64,000 nucleotides of DNA from Phallus indusiatus (Eukaryota; Basidiomycota; Agaricomycetes; Phallales; Phallaceae): the NCBI GenBank assembly GCA_027605045.1, contig JAQFWX010000033.1, forward strand, positions 186,001 through 250,000. Direction: 5' to 3'. The notes under the pieces are model-generated. The model saw only the letters and a list, made by a program, of their open reading frames with translations. It did no database searches and was not told the origin of the DNA. How positions within the stretch are numbered: the first letter of the stretch is position 1; each line of letters opens with the position of its first letter. Below are positions 45,753 through 57,500 of this stretch, piece by piece. The position numbers and the translations under genes were made by a program.

Positions 45753-46474
45753 TTAGCAAACCCCAGGGATATATCGGTATGGAACGCGTTTTGCATAGTC
45801 GTCCCATGCCCGTCCGAAATGAGAACGAAGGTTTTGTTCCTTCAGTTCAACGCATTTCGAAACCCAAAGCCAAACGAACACCTCAAACACAAAAAAACAA
45901 TTCTTCCACAACCTTCAGAGGCCATGGTGACATCGTCCATCCACATACCGTAAACGAGCTTCCAACATTCAGCGACAGGTCGACGTTTCCGATTATGCTG
46001 ACGATAACAGCTGTACAGCTTCCGTGCCGCACGACGAAGGAGTAAGGAACCGACTCTATTAGTTTATAGTTTGGCCGGATTGCGAGTTGGAGCGTGAAGA
46101 ATTCGCCTAATGACTTGATGCACATGCGAAGGGTAGTCCGATCACGAAGCTTGTTATGAATGATAGAGGAAGGTGGTCTGATGAAGTGTCAGGTTGGTCA
46201 GTATTGAGACATAGTCGAGTGGTTTCTGAGAGAATATCTGACATTATGGTAGAAAATACGATAAAGAGGGTGTTAGGATTGGCTAGTAATGAATGAATTG
46301 AGTTCATCGACGACTTGAAGACGACTTGAAGACAGCTTCTTTGGCCTGACTCACTGAGATAATCAATCCGCCCATTGAAGCAAGGTACTTCTCTCGCAAG
46401 GTGCTTTCGTCGTTTTTATCTGCTTTGGAAACCATATTAGGTGATATTATCGACTTTATGGATAGAAAATCCAT
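45753..46474 (-). pseudogene. ICMT remnant, copy D
   Basis: The minus-strand start 'MDFLSIKSIISPNMVSKADK' is at 46474, with a tail altered by a local duplication of GACGACTTGAAGAC (46310-46335). The C-terminal half reads 'MCIKSLGEFFTLQLAIRPNY', 'VPYSFVVRHGSCTAV' (one extra valine), then decays in the last third, where the frame needed for the 'WDDYAK..PY' end is broken. A/D-type N-terminus. Convergent with the GH47 remnant. Confidence 0.68.
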
Positions 46475-46649
46475 TGTTGTTGGCATGATTAATTTCAGAA
46501 TAGCTGATAACAGCGACGTTGGTGTCAGAGCGGTTCACCTTGTTACCAAATGGAGAAAAGCTTATATTTGACCGCATTCATTTTTAAACAGGTAATACAG
46601 ATGAATGCCGAGAGAGGAAATAGTGGGATTGGAGGACATAGTTTGGTAG

Positions 46650-49260
46650 CATGACTGGTGTCGATTTGTCAGAGGTCCGAAGTGTGGCTTGTGCTTTGGC
46701 GCTTATTCCGGCTTGTTCAATCTTCAACCAACTCACAACTTCCAATGAGCACCTTGAAAGATTCCATGCTTATTGATATTCTCGAGCATAACGAAACCTA
46801 CCTCGTCCGTGTTGACAGTGAAAACATAAGCATTCCCGATATGAAATACCATTGTCAAGTTTCAACGATCAAGACACGTTGAAATAAGAGGATCGGGTTT
46901 ACCCATAATTCTCATTGGCCTTCATTCGCATGTACCATACCACCGTCTGATTTTGCCCGACGAACGTTGTCTTACAAATGTGCTTCTTGTAAGTCTCTGA
47001 TGATATTACACCTTCTGTCTATCCTATAGATTTCATAGACGGCTGTTCAATTTCCTTTCCTAGGCTATCTGCTGTCAACCTCTTCATCTTGCGAAAATTC
47101 CTGAAGGAGGACGTAATACATCAAATAACGCATGTTGAACTAAAAACGCGGACGTGATTCCAAGGAAACGTGACACATACTACTAAACTACGTAGCTGTT
47201 TAGACGTAGCATCAACGCATCCTTTATGGAAAGTAAAGACTATCATCACTGTTGAGCTCTGACAAAATTTCGGACTCTAGAGTTGCCATTGACGTGGGCA
47301 TGATTTTGTCTAGATGAGAGGAAGGACATTGATTGGTCCAGGGATTCCCGACGACGCGTCTTTTTTCTCGAGATATCAAAACCACTTGCCGAGAACTCAA
47401 GCTCAAGTATGTGGTCTTGGACGCTTTGAACTTTCTGCATGGTATACATCTCTTCGTTTATCTTGAAGACACACCTTCAATTTATGTAGTCCGACCGCAT
47501 CTCTTTGGTTTCTGAATCGAAGTTAGTAACGTACCGTTCAATATCCATCAACACACTGCAGTTCTCGAATCATAAACGCACGAATTTTTCCCCGCGTTTG
47601 TAGGATCCTTTTCTCTAAATTGTCAGAAAATTAAGAATCCCAGCTCATCAGCTCCGGCAGACTGCACTGTAGCGTCAGTTTAAATACGAGGAGACGAAGA
47701 CGAAGAGCTGTTTTACGGGCCTACTATACTAATAGTCGTTGTCATCCACGACTAGTACCCTTTGGTTGTCTTTTTTGAGCATAAGTAATCTCCCCATGAC
47801 GATACCGAGGTATTGAATGACTGACTGTACACTGAAATCTCTTTTCCCCGATGAATTCTACGAACAAAGTCATATCAGTATCGCGACAGAACCCACCCTT
47901 CTTTCTAATTGAACATGTTATGTCTTCCCCCTATACAGACGATTCAATGTCGCTAGGCTCACAAAATGCATGGCAAGACCAATCTATACAAGCTAATCAT
48001 CGTACTACTATCTTTGGCCTCTCTCAGCAACGATATCTGCAAGTGTGTTTTGTTTATTGTTTTCAAGACCTGATTTAGCTGACTGCCGTAGTGACGGTAC
48101 TCCTCAGATCTTACTTTACATCGTGTCGAAAAAAAAGACTTTTGTGTGCAGGCGAATTGTTGAAGGGAGATGTCGATGCTCAGGCTTTGCGTCTTCACTT
48201 CGAATTCACAAACATTTCTAGATGGTCTACAACATGAAAACGAGAGATATAACTTGTATTATTGAGGACACTAAGGTGTACACTGTAATCGTAAATAGGT
48301 AAAAATCGTCTGGCCCATTCCCTATTTATTTGTCTTAGGATTTCATCTACAAAATGACAGACACCGCAGAAGTCCGAAAACGATGATGGTTATTAGCAGC
48401 CGCGCTTTTTGTCAATTGCCAGATAACAATCCAATAATACATTGATTATTTAAGCACAGGCTATCGGACCCACGCTTGGATGTTCAACACGGTGAGTACT
48501 ATTTGGATTTCTGACTTGAAAGCTCGTGTCAACTCAATTTTAATGCTATTTCCTCGCTAGTTCGGTCAATCATTATGTTTATTTTATTTTTTTGTGCCAG
48601 CGCCCAATGAGAATCACGAAGCTCCGGAAGTGTACTCTGGGGAGTTTTCTAGATTCATAAAGAAGGATGGTAGAGGTGAAAGTCGCTGTCATATCAATGT
48701 ATTGGAAAATGCGCGTGTTGTTTTATTTATGAACAATTGACTGACTGTGTGAAATTCAGGTCACGCGGTATGTTTTTATAGTGAAGCGAAATAAAACCGT
48801 ACTGCAAAGCGATTAATATCACTGGATTACTGGAACCGAGTTATGTTCGCTTGTGCTCCCTTTCAAAACTGAACACTAGTGGCCACATGAAGAGCGACTA
48901 CGGGGCTGTGGGGGTTATTTATCATTCTTCCCTCCTAATACGTAACGTAAGCGACAATTTGCCAACTAAATTATGGTTCTCATGTGCTTGTGTAACCGAA
49001 ACCCTTTATAAATATGAGAACTTCTCAAATACATAGCCGCTAGGTAAATTGTAGATGGCGCCGAGTTGCAAACATCCGGCGAAACAGTGTGCTGATCATG
49101 TAGGACTGTACAGCTTGCTCTGCACGAACCCAATGACAACCTCGAATCGGAAAAGTACAAGCAGTGGGCTTCCTCAGAGATTTTTTGAAAAAGGCTATGT
49201 TCTTTTAGTATATATAGAAAAGTCAAGCGCTGATCGGTGTTTTTTAAAATTCAATTAGTT
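46650..49260 (+). pseudogene. region X, copy D: unrecognised decayed coding region
   Basis: Fragments in order: 'LKDSMLIDILEHNETYLVRV' (46748), 'DIKTTCRELKLKYVVLDALN' (47370), 'YVVRPHLFGF' (47490), 'MSSPYTDDSMSLGSQNAWQD' (47920), 'FLDGL(Q)HENER' (48220) and a block beginning 'HEAPEVYSG' (48618). The same order holds, inverted, in A and C. A 230-bp stretch near 46920-47160 is extra relative to A. Stops between blocks. No known family. Confidence 0.42.
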
Positions 49261-49427
49261 AGAGCACATTTCTGGCACCCAATCCTATCAGTATTGATCT
49301 TTACTGCCACGAGGTACAAATGAAGCGAACGTTTTGAGTAACAAATTGAAGGCGAGTTTTGGTACAAACTTTTTCCAACAACCCCTCTTCACATAACCCT
49401 ATCCCAATTACTCATCAGCTACATACC

Positions 49428-52400
49428 ATGTCCGAAACATCTAGCTTGAGAGGAAAAACAGCGCTCATCGAGGCTCAGAACGACAATGGAAGAAGTTCTG
49501 GAATAGTCTCGGAAGGACCTAGCAAACACCTTGAAGAAGCTGCGCCGCCTGGGTGGATTACTGCTTCTTTAGAGGAGGACAACGAACAATCTGTGCCACC
49601 CCGCGATCTGCTCAGTGAATGTTTATGTTTCACGATATGCTATATTCAAGTTTTCTCACTCACTTATTTTTTCGAAGACAGTGCTCCTGATGTTACTCAT
49701 CCTGTTAGGAAACGACGCAAGACGAAACATAGAAGCTTTTTCGGATTAACACACGAAATCGGTCGTGAGTATCACAACTCCCGCTTACTCTATGTAATCT
49801 AACATGACACCATGTTAGTGAATTATAGAGATGCATACGAGCAGAAATATGCTCGAGATCGATACGGAGAAGAGACTTCGGAGAATGCTCGTATTTGGCT
49901 GACTTACCTTGATGAAGCCGAGCCATTTGATCGCGAGAGAGTTGAAGAGTGGAAAGGGGCGGCAGATGTTCTCCTAGTTTTCGTGAGACATATTCGTTTA
50001 ATCATTTTGTTTTATTAAGCAGACTATTTTGTTACTAGGCCGGCCTCTTCTCCAGTGTTATAACAACATTCATTGTACAGGCTTCCCAGAGCCTGCAACA
50101 AGATAACACCCAAGTCTCTGCATCCCTATTATTCGAAATAGCCGGAATCCTACGAGCCCAGTCCAATGGCACCCCATTAAATATGATCCAAAACTCAACA
50201 TTGACGCTCACATCGCCGTTTACACCATCGACGAACGCATTGTTAGTAAACGGACTGTGGTTTACTAGCTTAGCGATTACATTGTCTACAGCATTGTTTG
50301 CTGTCATCGCGAAACAATGGTCGCGCTATTCTTTGGCTTCTATTCCTGGAACAGCCAAGGAAAGGGCGAGGGTGAGGCAACTACGGCTCAAAGGCTTTGA
50401 AGTGTGGAAAGTTGGTACCATCCTTGACCTCCTTCCCGTCCTTCTCTATCTTGCTGTTGGTCTGTTCCTTGCCGGCATCATCATAATGCTATTTCCATTG
50501 AACGCTACCATCGCGTGGATGATTGTCGGTATTACGGGGATCACGTATACCTTGTACTTTATTTCTGTGATATTGCCGATTCGGTATTTGGAATGTCCAT
50601 ATACAACCTCGATGACGATCTATGTCGGCGTTCTCTTTTTTGCTCTGCGAAACATTTTAAATTGGAGTCTTCAGGGCGTTTGGAGAAAAATAAATCCTGA
50701 AGCTAGTGTCATTCGGAGACTCCGTGGCAACCTGACTGGATTTACCACGTGGAGAGAAGAGAAAATCAAACAAGCAGTTCAATCCGCAACGTTCCTCGAT
50801 TTTGAGGCACTCCGTTGGCTCTATGGAATTTCCTGGAACAGAAGCGTTCATCGAATGATTGCACGTTGTGCGGCGGTGAATCCAATAATCAGCACACAAT
50901 TTGGATATGATATCCTTAGAGATCTCAGCCGTAGTTTGGAAATCAGTGATAGCAATGTTATGGACTTGCGTTACGGCCTATACTTGGATCTTTTGACCAA
51001 TGAACGCGGTCACTGGCGTCTCCTCCGGTCTATTCCCGATGCGCAAGAAAATCACCTGGAGGAAGAAGAGTTCCAAGCCTATCTCGGCATTGCAGACACT
51101 GTATTACGACACCATGATAAACTCCAAATCCTCCACGATGCTATCAAGGGCAACTGCAAACTTCCACCGACCATGTGGGGTTATCTCCTAAGGAAGGCGG
51201 AACCTCATCATACCGTAGCTGTGCATCGTGATATACTCATCCATAAAACCAGCAGTCTATCCGATTGGGCATTCTATCTCACTCGTCAACATATACCCGA
51301 CACGGGGCCGGTACGCTTCGACAGTGAAGAACTGGGGTCGTGGAAGTTTGAATGCCTGTTTGGTCACTTGGAAGCCAAAACTTATGAAACGTGCTATAAC
51401 CTCCTCATCATCATTTATCGTAGCCTCACTTCCGATGATCCGCTCGACATCGGGAAAGGGCGAAAACAGGTGTTTTTGTATCATGTATTTCACAGCTTTC
51501 ATGACTGTCTTATATCCTCTGGTCGCCTTCGCCCATTAGAAGATAGCCTCCGTTTAGCGTATGCCCTCCGCTTTTTCACAGAAATTTGCTGCGTGGACTC
51601 GTTCTGGTGCGTGTCTATGACAGATAAAGCCAGAGAGAATGCAATTTTGGCTTTGCGTGCAATGGTGCCCCGGCCACTTGCAGACACTCAGCTAGATAAC
51701 CACTTACTTTTTACGGTCAGCCACGACCTCTCTCTCATATATCAATGGTACTCGCGAGATCTTGACTGGGACCTCTCATATCGCACACCTCCCCTTTTCC
51801 TGCTGCTGCTCGTGTCCCAGAACCGACACCATCTATCCACAATCCTCTTGACTGATACGAATGCTGTCTCTAACTTCTCAAAATGTGTTCAGAACCTGGC
51901 GAATTGTTATATCAGGTATACGGAGAAGGAAATGAGAATATATCAAATCTTAATGGACCTCCTCAAATCCGTGGACCCGAAGAAGAATCCCAGGTTGTTC
52001 ACCGTTCTTTACAACCGCTCCGTGCTTTTACAACTATGGGCACTCCTCGTGTTCTACGACCACGGTACAGAAGATTATTTCCTGCTTCTGAAATCGAAGA
52101 TTGCGAGGGACAAGTTGGACGAGCTATATGCCGCTATGAATGAACTGGCCCAATCTGACTATTTAAATTTACCTATTGCATTTCAACAGGGGAATTACAT
52201 GGCCGGGAATGCTCGTCTTGCATTAGCGACCTCTGCGCGTCAGTTTGGAGAACTCATAGGTGTGTCCCACATACAACCTGAGGCCGCTTCCGATCAATCT
52301 GCGCCTGGGAATGCGCCGTCAATCAACGACCACAATAACGAAGAGCGTGCACAGGTGTCCGATCCGAGTGAGGTACTTTATTTCCAGAGTTCATCATCCT

Positions 52401-52453
52401 TGAGAGTCCTCTTACTGAGACACTTGTGTAGCATAGAACTTTCAAATTTATAG
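49428..52453 (+). CDS. DUF6535 domain membrane protein, copy D, 4 exons
   Basis: Exons 49428-49614, 49678-49764, 49819-49982 and 50039-52453 join in frame to 950 residues. The first donor is GTGAAT, weaker than the GTGAGT of other copies, so splicing of intron 1 may be less efficient. The short-type N-terminus has 'SKHLEEAAPPGWITASLEED'. The membrane part starts 'AGLFSSVITTFIVQASQ' and has about five spans to 'IRYLECPYTTSMTIYVG'. The linker is 'NWSLQGVWRKINPEASVIRR'. The C-terminal part contains an insertion unique to this copy near residues 540-560 ('HRDILIHKTSSLSDWAFYLT'). No stop or frameshift, while all three passengers in the unit are broken. Confidence 0.87.
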
Positions 52454-53400
52454 GCAATTGGATGAAAAAGGTGTTAGAGTCCATTCGGCTAAAGATACCC
52501 CGTTCAACCAGTGATCAACCGACTGCTGGTTCGATCCCGCTTGGTGAAATGGGCCCTACCTCAACAGCATAGTAAAATAAGTCTAATACACAATATCTTT
52601 GGAAAGGTGCTTTAAGTGGTAAACATTACGGGCCAATAGAATTATCTTGCTAACCGCTTCTGGTTGGAAAAGCGACAAAGAACAAAGTAAAACTCGCCCA
52701 TTGAGCCACAGCGCAGACAACATTCTCGACCGCGGTCATGCATAGTATGGCTCGTTGGAAAACTCGTAGCCAATTCACAAGCTCAACCAATTCAGAGAGC
52801 GCTGATTGGGATTTCAACTGTTTTCCTTTTTATTTCCCGCGATAAATCTCTCTATATCTCTCTCTCAGAAGTAGCCCGATGATCTAAAACTTGTTGAAAT
52901 ACACGGATACAATTCTTGATAAAGAAACAATTTGAAATGAAGACAGGAACGGAATAGAGCAACTAAGTTAGAATGTGAGATTGGAAAATTGAGGTGGATG
53001 AAACGACTGACATGGTTTCATCGAACGAAAGGCTGGTGGGCTGACGACGGATTGAAGACGCGTTCTTGAAGACAGACAGTATCGTCAGTAACTCGAGAAC
53101 ATAATAACAGCACAAAGCACGCGCCGCTTATTCCAGAAAAAAAAACATAACATCCGATCTGATTTTCAACTCGGTCAAGACCCGGTTTTCGTTTTCAATT
53201 GCCCTCAGGTGAGAACAGGAAAAGAAAAAACAATTCTCGTAAAACAAATGATGTTCGTGTTCGCCTATTTGGGCAATCGAAAGTTGTTGTCAGAAAGGCC
53301 TACCAGGTTGAAAATTTGATTAACGGGGCGAAACTCTTACTTGACTGCATTCATTTATAAACAGGTACGGATAGACGTTGAAAGAATGAGAAAGCAGCGT

Positions 53401-54515
53401 GATTGGAGAATATAGCTTGGTATCATGGCTGGCTAATTTTGCGCGCAAGATTCGGGAGGACGCGAGGACGCGTAAGCAGACTCTTTCGGCGCTTATTTTG
53501 GCGCATCAACTGGAACGGTAAGCTAGAACACATTTAGATACTGCGTTTACCTTTGTTGGCTCTGATATCTGTCTTCTAGCTGACGCTCGAATGGTCAACG
53601 TTATCTAAATTCAGGTATCCCAGCTCAAGACATAGACGCGCAAACCGGTGAATTTGTTGACGCCTATGCAAGCTGGAGCGGAGGAGCCGACTCATACCTC
53701 GAGTACCTCGTCAAATACACTCGTTTGGATCCGACTGTTGATCCTCTTTTAATACTATTGTGGATATTGGACTGAAGTTGACCGACGCGTGTGTCAACAC
53801 CTACTTCGGAACTGCGTACGTTTTTGATCACTGGTTCTTGTTCTGTGCGATACCGTTTCAATCTTTCTAGAACAAGAATCGGACCTGAAGTATTCGCTTT
53901 CCTTTCTGAAGTCAAAAACCACCTAACGGGACAGATGACGGAAACCTCACCGAAACACCCATAACACAACAAAACCTCGATTTCTTCGCTGAGCACGGCT
54001 TCTACATCTACGATGGCAATCCCGATCACATTCTTCGTCCCGAAGTTATGGAATCCAACTTTTATGCGTGGCGTGTATCGGGCAATGTCGAGTGTTTGAA
54101 CAACGCAAAAAGCGTTATTTCCAGTTCCTCGAAGTTCCCAGTGGTGAAGGTGGCATTAGCGGTCTTGATGACATTGATAATGCTATGGTTACGGCCTCTA
54201 CTCGTGTGGATGATCAAGCAAGTTTCTTCTTCGCTGAAGTTATGAAATACTTGTGGGTTCTACTAAACATTGTTCCGATTCTCTCAGACTAACTTTTCGA
54301 AGTGTACTTGGTGTTCGATGATCCTGGCAACATCTCGTTGGACGAATGGGTCTTCAACACCGAAAGCCATCCTCTTCGTGCACTGACACCTTTGGTTCAC
54401 CACCTTCACCCATCCATACGACGCGGATCAAATTGCCAGCACCGACAGTTCCGCTCCCTCAAATCTCTCAAAATCCCAAACTAAACAGTGCCTTTCGTGC
54501 ATATCTCAATCTTTA
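53401..54515 (+). pseudogene. GH47 alpha-mannosidase remnant, copy E
   Basis: An upstream piece around 53425-53520 reads 'FARKIREDARTRKQTLS', also present in B and absent from C because of the hAT. Then 'GEFVDAYASWSGGADSYLEY', 'KYTRLDPTVDPLL' and a stop; 'NLDFFAEHGFYIYDGNPDHI', 'RPEVMESNFYAWRVSGNVEC', 'ASFFFAEVMKYLWVLLN' and 'YLVFDDPGNISLDEWVFNTE'. The catalytic middle is missing as in the other four copies. Confidence 0.73.
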
Positions 54516-54643
54516 GGTTCTTATGAAGCGTTTTATTTCTGATTGTCTTATTCGGAATCGCGTGTATATATTATAAAAGTAGTAGTTACAATTTCGGGAT
54601 CCCATTCTGTTTCTTGTAGAGATTCGTACAACGTATGGTGCGA

Positions 54644-55424
54644 TTAGCAAATGCCGGTGATATATTGATATGGAACGCGTTTCGCGTAGTCGTCCCATGC
54701 CCGACCGAAATGAGAACGAAGGTTTCGTTCCTCCAGTTCAACGCGCTTCAAAACCCAAAGCCAAACGAGCACTCCAAACATATATAAAAATCCTTCCACA
54801 ATCTTTAGAAACCACGGTGACGTCGTCCATCCACATACCGTAACCCGAGCTTCCAACATTCAGCAACAAGAGCGCGTTTCCGATAAGTATAACAGCTGTA
54901 TAGCTTCCGTGCCGCACGAGGGAGTAAGGACCCGATTCTATTAGTTTATGGTTTGACCGGATTGCGAGTTGGAGCGTGATGAATTGACCTAATGACTTGA
55001 TGCACATGAGGCGAAGGATAGATCCGAATAATGACTCTAACGAAACTTGTTATAATGACGGAGAAAAATGGTCTGATGAAGTGTCAGGTCGTTCAGTATT
55101 GGGACACAGTCGAGTGGTTTTGGAGAGAATGTCTGAAGTTAGAGTACAAGGTACGATAATAGTGGGTGTCAAGATCGGCTAGTATAATGAAGGAATGAAT
55201 TGAGTGCATCGACAACTTGAAAAGCGGTTTCTTTGATCTGACTGCTCACTGTGATGACTAATGTAGCCAACCCGCCAATGGACGCAAGATATTTCTCTCG
55301 AAAATTACTCTCGTCGGTTTCATCTGTATTAGGAACCGTGTTAGGCGGTGCAATCGCCTTTATGGCCGATAAATACATTGTTTATCAGCATGATTAGTTT
55401 TATGATGGCTGGTGACGACGACAT
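54644..55424 (-). pseudogene. ICMT remnant, copy E
   Basis: The minus-strand N-terminus is B-like, with an inserted TCG codon and a frameshift after 'IIKLIMLI'. It continues as 'NFREKYLASIGGLATLVITV'. The C-terminal half has 'CIKSLGQFITLQLAIRSNHK', 'SGPYSLVRHGSYTAV', a shift, then 'LYMFGVLVWLWVLKRVELEE' and '...DDYAKRVPYQYITGIC', ending at 54644. At least two frame changes separate the parts. Confidence 0.7.
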
Positions 55425-55734
55425 CAGTTTCAGAGAAGTTTACCGTGTTACAAAATCACCTAATGGGCCAAGGCTTCTATTTGACTGCATTTATTTTTAG
55501 AGCTGCAGGTAAAAATGAATACTCGAAAGAAGAAATAGTGCGATTGGAAGACGTGGAGAGTAATAGTTGTTTAGGCATGCCCAGCCAATGAGACGCGTGT
55601 TCTATTGCGTTATCTCGGCATTAATGGCGTGTATCGTATCTAGCATGAAACGGTGAGCCTGATTAAAACTATGCATGTTTGAAGGCTGCTTACATTCCCC
55701 AAAAACGACCGAGTTGGCAGCCGAGTTTGGTATC

Positions 55735-57300
55735 ATGACTGGTGTCGATTTGGCAAAGTTGGAGAGGATGTGGTAAGCAAGGCGCTTAGTATATCGGCTC
55801 GTTCAATTCCACAATCAACTCAGAACTTCCAATGAGCTCCTTGAAAGATTTCATGCTTATTGATATTTCGAATAATGAAAACTATAGTGGGATTATATGT
55901 GCATCAATGAACCGGGTAAACTTCTCTTATATAACCTCGTCTGAGCTGACAATTCACATCGTGTCGAAAAGGAAAGACTTTTTTCTGCAAGCGATTTGTC
56001 AATGGAAAAGTGAAACATTTCTGGATGGTCTATCACATGAAAATGAGAGAGAGAGAGAACTTTTCTTTATTGAGGACACTAAGGTACCATCTCAAATAGG
56101 TAAATATTGTCTACCATGGACCATTTCCTATTTGTTTGTCTTGACTCTTAGGACTCTATTTACAGAACGGCAGACACCACGGAGAAGTCTGAAAACGATG
56201 GTATGCATGATAACTATTAACAGGCATGCTTTTTGTCAATTGTCAGAGGATGATCAAATCCAGTCATACACCAACGACAGTCATTACAGTGTGACCGAAC
56301 TGAGCATCCTCAATCAAGAATCCTTGCGGTCCTGCCAACTGGAAGGTGTGCCAGATGATACTTCGGCTGATTCGTATCATTTTTTGGCAATCTTCCGGAT
56401 GGCTTTACGAGATGCCGAGTGTCATGGTGAGAAATTGATGTAGTACAGGCTATCGGACCCACGCTAGGATGTTCAACACAGTGAGTATTTTGATTTCTGA
56501 CTTGAAAGCTGGTGTCGTCTCAATTTCAACGCTATTTCCTTTCTAGTGGCTTTTGGTCAATCATTATTTTTTCCTTTGATAATTAACTTGTGCCAACGCC
56601 TGGCAATCGGTGGAAATCGTTGTTTGAGCGCCAAATTAAAACACGAGGCTCCGGAAGTGTACTCTGGGACATTTCTTTCTAGATTCATAAAGAAGGATAG
56701 AAGAGGTGAACGTCACTGTCATGTCGGTGTATTGGAAAATGTACGTGTCGTTTTATTTATGAACAATTGACTGACTGTGAAACTTGAAGTATTTCAGGTT
56801 ATGCAGTATTTTTGTTTTGGTTAATTACGACATAGTGAAGCGAAATACGACCGTACTGAAAAACAATAAATATATCACTGGATTCAAGTCATGTTTGTCT
56901 GTGCTACGTCAGATCCCTTTCAAACTGAATACTAGTAGCCACATGAAGAGCGGCTACGGCTGGGAGCTGCGGGGGTTATTTATTACTCCTCCCTCCTAAG
57001 GCTAAGTGTCAATTGTCCAACTAAATTATGGTTCTCATGTGTGATTGTGTAGCCGAAAGTTTCTAAATATGAGAACCTCAAGTACGTAGCTGTGGCGCCG
57101 AGTCGCAACTTATGCCGAGCGAAAGCACATCGACCATGTAGGACAACTCGCTCTGCACAAACCCAGTGACAGCTTCGAACGAAAATGACAGAGAAGACAA
57201 GTACAAGCAGTGAGCTTCTTCCGGGCACCAAAGATTTATCTAGATTCGTGCATGACTCTTGAAAAAGGTGATGTTCTTTTAATATAAATGGAAAATCGAG
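55735..57300 (+). pseudogene. region X, copy E: longest surviving frame
   Basis: The longest single frame of region X in the window is here: 55832-56443, 203 codons ('LKDFMLIDISNNENYSGII', 'SKRKDFFLQAICQWKSETFL', 'FFIEDTKVPSQIGKYCL', 'SYTNDSHYSVTELSILNQES'), followed by 'HEAPEVYSGTFLSRFIKKDR' near 56643. It matches copy B. It has no signal peptide and no recognisable domain. Parts of the long frame probably run through former introns (for example GTAAATATTG near 56100), so it may not reflect a real protein. Confidence 0.42.
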
Positions 57301-57500
57301 TACCAATTGGTGCTTTTTTTATTAACGTTCAATGAGATAGAGCATGTTTTCTGGCACCCAATCTATAAATATTGATCTTCACCACGAGGTGCAAACGAGG
57401 CGAGCGTTTTAAGCAACAAACTGAAGGCGGGTTTTGGCACAAAACTCGACAACCCCTCTTCACATAACCATACGTCTCAATCAACCATCAGCTACATACC

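Larger units (their letters stand above)
44450..53400 (+). repeat. segmental duplication unit D (inverted)
   Basis: Fourth copy, inverse orientation to A-C. Its inner (left) edge resembles the outer flank of unit A, including the start of the F-box remnant, and is cut by the central hAT. Order: GH47 remnant (+), ICMT remnant (-), region X (+), DUF6535-D (+). Its right edge meets E in a junction homologous to the B/C junction. Confidence 0.85.

Noticed and set aside
52440..52560. tRNA-derived SINE downstream of DUF6535 genes
   Set aside because: D contains a B-box-like GGTTCGATCCC and a weak A-box-like stretch upstream, but the box is degraded differently in the other copies and no cloverleaf or poly-A tail is visible.
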